Program-made: the position numbers and the translations under genes | Source of the DNA: Caccoplasma sp905210875 | GTDB lineage: Bacteria > Bacteroidota > Bacteroidia > Bacteroidales > UBA11471 | DNA length: 64,000 bases | NCBI GenBank assembly: GCA_963931635.1 | Contig: OZ007034.1 | Coordinates: 1,798,001 to 1,862,000 of the forward strand | Direction of reading: 5' to 3' | Shown: piece by piece, positions 60,234 through 64,000 of the stretch | Layout: each line of letters opens with the position of its first letter | How positions within the stretch are numbered: position 1 is the first letter of the stretch | Notes under the pieces: model-generated | Databases searched by the model: none | Told to the model about the DNA's origin: nothing | What the model saw: only the letters and a program-made list of their open reading frames with translations

Positions 60234-60286
60234 TAAAATGAATCATTCGGTTTTGAGAATCCGAACATAATAAAACCTAATAACCT

Positions 60287-61162
60287 ATGAGTCTAAAAAT
60301 TGTGGTACTTGCCAAGCAGGTACCAGATACCCGCAATGTAGGGAAAGATGCCATGAAAGCCGACGGAACGGTAAATCGTGCCGCTCTCCCCGCCATCTTC
60401 AATCCCGAAGACCTGAATGCGCTGGAACAGGCCCTTCAGCTCAAAGAGAAATACCCCGGAACCGTTGTGAAACTCCTCACCATGGGACCTCCCCGTGCTG
60501 CCGACATCATTCGCGAAGGTCTCTATCGCGGAGCCGATGGCGGCGTGCTGCTCACCGACCGTGCCTTTGCCGGTGCCGATACGTTGGCCACGTCGTATGC
60601 TCTGGCTTGTGCCGTGCGTAAGATGGGCGATTTCGACCTGGTTATCGGTGGACGTCAGGCCATCGACGGCGATACCGCGCAAGTGGGCCCGCAGGTGGCT
60701 GAGAAACTGGGCATACCCCAGATTACCTATGCCGAGGAGATACTGAGTGCCGAAGGTGGTAAAGTCGTAGTGAAACGTCGTCTCGAACGGGGCGTGGAGA
60801 CTGTCGAGTCGCCCTATCCTGCCGTAATTACGGTAAATGGTTCGGCCGACGAATGTCGTCCGCGTAATGCCAAGGCTTTGCAGAAGTATAAGTATGCCAA
60901 GACCCCCAGCGAACGGCAGAACGACGACTCTTCCTATTTCTGCTCGTTGTGCGAAGAGCGTCCCTACCTCAACCTCACCGAGTGGGGCGTGGCCGATGTC
61001 GATGCCGACCTCTCGCAAGTGGGACTGGCCGGTTCGCCTACCAAGGTGAAACAAATCGAGAACATCGTCTTCCAGGCCAAGGAGAGCAAGACCCTCACGG
61101 CCTCTGATGCCGATATCGAGGAGTTGATTAAGGAACTCATTGTGAATCATACCATCGGATAG
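60287..61162 (+). CDS. etfB: Electron transfer flavoprotein, beta subunit
   Basis: A 291-residue EtfB. The opening 'KIVVLAKQVPDTRNVGKDAM', 'ALEQALQLKEKYPGTVVKLLTMGPPRA', 'GADTLATSYALACAVRK' and the nucleotide-site motif 'GGRQAIDGDTAQVGPQVAEKL' are standard. It pairs with EtfA to hold FAD and carry electrons from or to acyl-CoA dehydrogenases. In strict anaerobes many such ETFs bifurcate electrons between ferredoxin and crotonyl-CoA; the 'DGDTAQVGP' segment fits that group but is not proof. etfA follows after 61 bases, then the dehydrogenase. Confidence 0.94.
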   Translation: MSLKIVVLAKQVPDTRNVGKDAMKADGTVNRAALPAIFNPEDLNALEQALQLKEKYPGTVVKLLTMGPPRAADIIREGLYRGADGGVLLTDRAFAGADTLATSYALACAVRKMGDFDLVIGGRQAIDGDTAQVGPQVAEKLGIPQITYAEEILSAEGGKVVVKRRLERGVETVESPYPAVITVNGSADECRPRNAKALQKYKYAKTPSERQNDDSSYFCSLCEERPYLNLTEWGVADVDADLSQVGLAGSPTKVKQIENIVFQAKESKTLTASDADIEELIKELIVNHTIG

Positions 61163-61223
61163 TAACCTGTCGCGGCCGGCTCTGCTGTTACCGTGGAGCG
61201 GCCTCGCAAAACACACAAACGAC

Positions 61224-62243
61224 ATGAACAACTTATTTGTATATTGCGAAATAGAAGACGGAGTTATTGCCGACGTCAGCCTCGAACTGCTCACCAAGGG
61301 GCGTTCCCTGGCCAATCAACTCCACTGCAAACTCGAAGCGCTCGTCATCGGACATCAGCTCGACGAGGTAGCTGCCCAAGTATTCCCCTATGGCGTCGAT
61401 ACCCTCTATCTGGCCGACGACGCCCGTCTCTACCCCTATACCTCGCAGCCCCATGCTTCGGTGCTCATCAATCTTTTCCGTGAGCAGAAACCCCAGGTGT
61501 GCCTCATGGGAGCCACCTGCATAGGTCGCGACCTCGGTCCCCGCGTATCGTCGGCCTTGCACAGCGGTCTCACGGCCGACTGTACCTCGCTCGAAATCGG
61601 AACATTTGAAGACAAGAAAGCGGCGAAGACCTACGAAAACCTGCTCTATCAGATACGTCCCGCTTTCGGCGGAAATATCGTGGCAACGATTGTCAATCCC
61701 GAGTGCCGTCCTCAAATGGCCACCGTGCGCGAGGGTGTGATGAAGAAAGAGATTCTTGACCCTGCCCATAAAGGCGAAATCGTGAAACTCGATGTCTCGA
61801 AATATGTCTCAGATACCGACTTCGTCGTTTCGGTTATCGACCGTCAGATGGAGAAATCGAAAATCAACATCAAGTCGGCACCCATCATCGTAGCCGGTGG
61901 TTATGGTGTAGGCTCGAAAGAGAACTTCAAGCTGCTCTTTGACTTGGCCGACGCTATCGGCGCTCAGGTAGGTGCCTCTCGTGCTGCTGTCGATGCCGGC
62001 TTTACCGACCACGACCGGCAGATTGGACAGACCGGTGTTACCGTCCACCCCAAGCTCTATATTGCCTGCGGTATATCGGGGCAGATACAGCACATCGCCG
62101 GTATGCAGGACAGTTCGATTATCATATCGGTCAACAGCGACCCCAACGCACCCATCAATACCATTGCCGACTATGTCATTACCGGAACCGTCGAGGAGGT
62201 ATTGCCCAAAATGATAAAGTATTACAAGAAAAACAGCAAATAA
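61224..62243 (+). CDS. etfA: Electron transfer flavoprotein, alpha subunit
   Basis: A 339-residue EtfA. The N-terminal domain ('FVYCEIEDGVIADVSLELL', 'CLMGATCIGRDLGPRVSSAL', 'GLTADCTSLEIG') stacks on EtfB; the C-terminal FAD domain shows 'IVAGGYGVGSKENFKLLFDL', 'VGASRAAVDAGF', 'QIGQTGVTVHPKLYIACGI' and 'GMQDSSIIISVNSDPNAPI'. This last block binds the FAD that shuttles electrons. It is directly followed (nine bases) by the acyl-CoA dehydrogenase gene, which is almost certainly its partner. Confidence 0.95.
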   Translation: MNNLFVYCEIEDGVIADVSLELLTKGRSLANQLHCKLEALVIGHQLDEVAAQVFPYGVDTLYLADDARLYPYTSQPHASVLINLFREQKPQVCLMGATCIGRDLGPRVSSALHSGLTADCTSLEIGTFEDKKAAKTYENLLYQIRPAFGGNIVATIVNPECRPQMATVREGVMKKEILDPAHKGEIVKLDVSKYVSDTDFVVSVIDRQMEKSKINIKSAPIIVAGGYGVGSKENFKLLFDLADAIGAQVGASRAAVDAGFTDHDRQIGQTGVTVHPKLYIACGISGQIQHIAGMQDSSIIISVNSDPNAPINTIADYVITGTVEEVLPKMIKYYKKNSK

Positions 62244-62252
62244 CCGAGGATT

Positions 62253-63959
62253 ATGGCCAATTTTTATACCGATAACAGTGATTTGAAACATCACTTGACC
62301 CACCCGCTCATGCAGCGGATTGTGGCTCTGAAAGAACGCGAATATGCCGATGCCCGGAAATACGACTACGCTCCCGTCGATTATGAAGACGCCATGGACA
62401 GTTACGAGAAGGTGCTCGAAATTGCCGGCGAAATCTGTGGCGATATCGTTGCCCCCAATGCCGAGAGCGTCGACCACGAAGGACCCCATGTGGTCGATGG
62501 TCATGTCGTGTACGCCGCCGGTACGGCCCGTAACCTCGACGCCTTGGTAAAAGCCGGTCTCATGGGAATCTCCCTGCCCCGCCGCTACGGAGGTCTCAAT
62601 TTCTCGCTCGTTCCCTATATCATGGCTGCCGACATGGTGAGCCGCGCCGATGCCGGATTTGTCAACATCTGGGGCTTGCAGGATTGTGCTGAGACCATAT
62701 ATGAGTTTGCCAGTGAAGGCCAGAAACAGCGCTACTTGCCTCGCGTATGCGCCGGCGAGACCATGGCGATGGACCTCACCGAGCCCGATGCCGGTTCCGA
62801 CCTGCAATCGGTCATGCTCAAAGCTACATACAGCGAAGCCGACGGTTGCTGGTACCTCAACGGTGTGAAACGTTTCATCACCAATGGCGACGGACACATC
62901 TCTCTGGTACTTGCCCGTTCCGAAGAAGGCACGAAAGACGGCCGTGGCCTGTCGATGTTTATCTACGACAAAAACGATGGCGGAGTTACCGTGCGCCGCA
63001 TCGAAAACAAGATGGGTATCAAAGGCTCTCCTACCTGTGAGTTGGTATTCCGTAATGCCAAGGCCGAGCTCTGTGGCGACCGCAAGATGGGTCTTATCAA
63101 GTATGTAATGGCATTGATGAACGGTGCCCGTCTCGGCATTGCCGCTCAGTCGGTAGGTGTTTCCGAGGCAGCCTATCGCGAAGCTCTCGCTTATGCCCGC
63201 GAACGTCGCCAGTTTGGTAAAGCCATCATCGAGTTCCCCGCCGTGTCGGAGATGCTTTCGCTCATGAAGGCCAAACTCGATGCATCGCGTTCGTTGCTTT
63301 ACGAGACCACCCGTTTTGTCGATATGTACAAGACGCTCGAAGACATCTCCAAAGAGCGTAAACTCGAAAAGGAGGAGCGCGACGAGATGAAGCGTTACCA
63401 GAAGCAGGCCGATGCCTTCACCCCCATGGCCAAAGGTATGGGCAGCGAATTCTGTAACCAGAATGCCTACGACTGTGTGCAGATACATGGCGGCTCGGGC
63501 TTTATGAAAGACTATGCCTGCGAGCGCATCTACCGTGATGCCCGCATCACCTCGATATATGAGGGAACCACTCAGTTGCAGGTGGTGGCAGCCATACGCC
63601 ACGTTACCACCGGTACCTATCTCCACATGATGCACTACTATGAGGAGCAGGAGGTATCGGGCGACTTGCAACCGTTGCGTGCCCGCCTTAAAGAACTCAC
63701 CGCTCTTTACGAAGAGGCTGTCGAGAAAGTTACCGCTACGAAAGACAACGACTATATCGACTTCCATGCCCGTCGCATGGTCGAGATGGCCGGACACATC
63801 ATCATGGCCCATCTGCTCATACTCGATACCGAACGTAACGAGTCGTTCCGCACATCGACCGAGGTCTACACCCGTTATGCCGAAGCCGAAGTGCGCAAGA
63901 ATGCCGCCTTTATCCAGTCGTTCGATATCAACGATATGACCTACTACCGTCGCGACTAA
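62253..63959 (+). CDS. Acyl-CoA dehydrogenase with C-terminal extension
   Basis: A 568-residue flavoenzyme. The core has 'AMDLTEPDAGSDLQSVMLKA' (flavin and substrate), 'GVKRFITNGDGHIS', 'ENKMGIKGSPTCELVF', 'ALAYARERRQFGKAI' and the catalytic glutamate E437 in 'SIYEGTTQLQ'. About 110 residues beyond the usual end plus an N-terminal extension place it in the long (ACADVL/ACAD10-like bacterial) type rather than the 380-residue butyryl-CoA type. It oxidises or reduces acyl-CoA at the 2,3-position with the ETF encoded just upstream. The substrate chain is unknown. The operon may continue beyond the window. Confidence 0.92.
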   Translation: MANFYTDNSDLKHHLTHPLMQRIVALKEREYADARKYDYAPVDYEDAMDSYEKVLEIAGEICGDIVAPNAESVDHEGPHVVDGHVVYAAGTARNLDALVKAGLMGISLPRRYGGLNFSLVPYIMAADMVSRADAGFVNIWGLQDCAETIYEFASEGQKQRYLPRVCAGETMAMDLTEPDAGSDLQSVMLKATYSEADGCWYLNGVKRFITNGDGHISLVLARSEEGTKDGRGLSMFIYDKNDGGVTVRRIENKMGIKGSPTCELVFRNAKAELCGDRKMGLIKYVMALMNGARLGIAAQSVGVSEAAYREALAYARERRQFGKAIIEFPAVSEMLSLMKAKLDASRSLLYETTRFVDMYKTLEDISKERKLEKEERDEMKRYQKQADAFTPMAKGMGSEFCNQNAYDCVQIHGGSGFMKDYACERIYRDARITSIYEGTTQLQVVAAIRHVTTGTYLHMMHYYEEQEVSGDLQPLRARLKELTALYEEAVEKVTATKDNDYIDFHARRMVEMAGHIIMAHLLILDTERNESFRTSTEVYTRYAEAEVRKNAAFIQSFDINDMTYYRRD

Positions 63960-64000
63960 AAATCGAGTAGTGTGATACCTTAAAAGACAAACGCCCGACA

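Noticed and set aside
61809..63812. 667-codon open frame antisense to the acyl-CoA dehydrogenase and etfA end
   Set aside because: Spans two real genes on the other strand and has no family features.

Overview
The window comes from a member of the Bacteroidales, most likely a saccharolytic anaerobe of the gut. Evidence: a fused FeoA-FeoB iron transporter, a BtuB/BtuG cobalamin uptake pair under a B12 riboswitch, single-chain PurL, tandem 2-hydroxyacyl-CoA dehydratase activases, pectin-degrading enzymes, and about twenty intergenic matches to the Bacteroidetes -7 promoter element TAnnTTTG (some with TTTG or TTG about 19-20 bases upstream). I cannot name the species. There is no insertion sequence, prophage, CRISPR array or rRNA; one tRNA-Cys is present.

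Layout. 1-8.5 kb: end of a TolC-like channel, an AspT/YidE-type transporter, a shortened HPPK-like protein, the cobalamin locus (riboswitch, btuB, btuG), a CDF metal exporter and thioredoxin. 8.6-15.8 kb: dnaE, uxuB-uxuA (galacturonate catabolism), a small secreted ORF candidate and a phosphoglycolate-type phosphatase. 16.1-21.2 kb: an acyl-carrier-like protein without its serine plus a degenerate GT2 protein, an exported C1 peptidase with rmlC, and a DXS-like enzyme. 21.4-29.8 kb: pectin genes (PL11 rhamnogalacturonan lyase; GH28-Sel1-PL1 operon) around a stand-alone trpB with a classical tryptophan attenuator. 30.3-35.5 kb: feoAB and its partner, tRNA-Cys, an MFS drug exporter, a patatin. 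35.6-48.9 kb: a 1403-residue tandem activase with a TetR gene, an HU/SPOR protein, an sRNA candidate, TPR protein, clostripain-type protease, MscS, RecJ, two envelope proteins and a LysE exporter. 49.1-64 kb: purL with a PurF-like gene that lacks the catalytic cysteine, two Sel1 proteins, gdhA, a divergent HxlR/DJ-1 pair, and etfB-etfA-acyl-CoA dehydrogenase.

How the genes connect. PL11, PL1, GH28 and UxuAB form a partial route from pectin to 2-keto-3-deoxygluconate; no SusC/SusD pair is in view. BtuB/BtuG and FeoAB handle scarce B12 and iron. GdhA, ETF and acyl-CoA dehydrogenase fit anaerobic amino-acid and acyl-CoA metabolism, and the tandem activase may belong to the same sphere.

The most notable signals are: the trpB leader (19-residue peptide with two Trp codons, competing stems, terminator); the ACP-like/GT2-like pair in which both members have lost hallmark residues; the cysteine-less PurF-like gene beside purL; the tandem activase operon with a dyad over its probable start site, matching a TetR gene at its end; and an apparently free-standing structured small RNA near 41.65 kb.
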